Positions 14,210-14,255 of a DNA stretch of 14,255 nt are shown one piece after another. Origin of the DNA: Patescibacteria group bacterium (GTDB lineage Bacteria; Patescibacteriota; Gracilibacteria; UBA1369); NCBI GenBank assembly GCA_018825335.1, contig JAHJEW010000045.1, positions 1-14,255 on the forward strand. The letters run 5' to 3'. A program made the position numbers and the translations under genes. Below the pieces are notes generated by a model. That model had not been told where the DNA came from, searched no databases, and worked only from the letters and a program-made list of their open reading frames with translations. Numbering within the stretch: the first letter of the stretch is position 1; each line of letters starts with the position of its first letter.

Positions 14210-14255
14210 TTAAGTTCAAAATCCGAATTTCAAATGTCAAATTTTAATGTCGAAT
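14210..14255. repeat. AT-rich intergenic tail with short repeated motif, cut by the window edge
   Basis: After the murF stop the DNA changes abruptly to AT-rich sequence. AATGTC occurs twice, 13 bases apart (14233-14238 and 14246-14251), and AATTT/AAATT forms a small inverted pair around the first copy. It resembles low-complexity intergenic repeat arrays, but only 46 bases are visible. Confidence 0.3.

Overview
The window reads as an ordinary-code bacterial chromosome fragment, most likely from a Candidate Phyla Radiation (Patescibacteria) member. That placement is inference. It rests on the compact layout, the near absence of Shine-Dalgarno sites, secreted tail-fibre-like proteins of a kind I associate with CPR genomes, and a MurF lacking the usual N-terminal domain. 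TGA is used as a stop (murF, acyP) and never appears inside a gene, so the UGA-recoding CPR lineages are not indicated. No tRNA, rRNA, CRISPR array or insertion sequence was seen.

Left block (about 118-4729, + strand). Three tightly packed genes: a PLP-dependent ornithine-decarboxylase-like enzyme with an unusual N-terminal extension, a GNAT-fold acyltransferase-like protein preceded by two CxxC pairs, and a polytopic membrane histidine kinase (about 9 TM, GAF, HisKA, HATPase). The last two overlap. A decarboxylase makes an amine, a GNAT enzyme can acylate an amine, and this class of kinase senses small ligands. The trio therefore looks like a possible 'make, modify, sense' small-molecule signalling cassette. 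This is the most interesting hypothesis in the window.

Middle block (10560 down to 4701, - strand). Three secreted proteins form an operon behind a good sigma-70-type promoter. They share modules: an N-terminal strand-rich module, Cys-bracketed beta-hairpins, and (in two of them) a homologous C-terminal domain. The third carries two pectin-lyase-like beta-helix starts and a phage-tailspike-like segment. They probably build an extracellular fibre or adhesive surface structure. The last gene converges on, and overlaps, the kinase gene.

Right block. The classic translation operon infC-rpmI-rplT (+ strand, 10740-11824) has its own promoter, and its infC apparently starts at a non-canonical ATA codon. 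It converges on a two-gene - strand operon, a lipoprotein cyclophilin followed by acylphosphatase. A divergent, GC-rich, structured intergenic stretch separates that operon from a MurF-type Mur ligase (+ strand). The window ends in an AT-rich intergenic repeat-like tail.

Intergenic DNA is short. No gene-free stretch exceeds 300 bases; the longest are 10561-10739 (divergent promoters), 12774-12901 (structured element) and 1-117 (nothing recognised).
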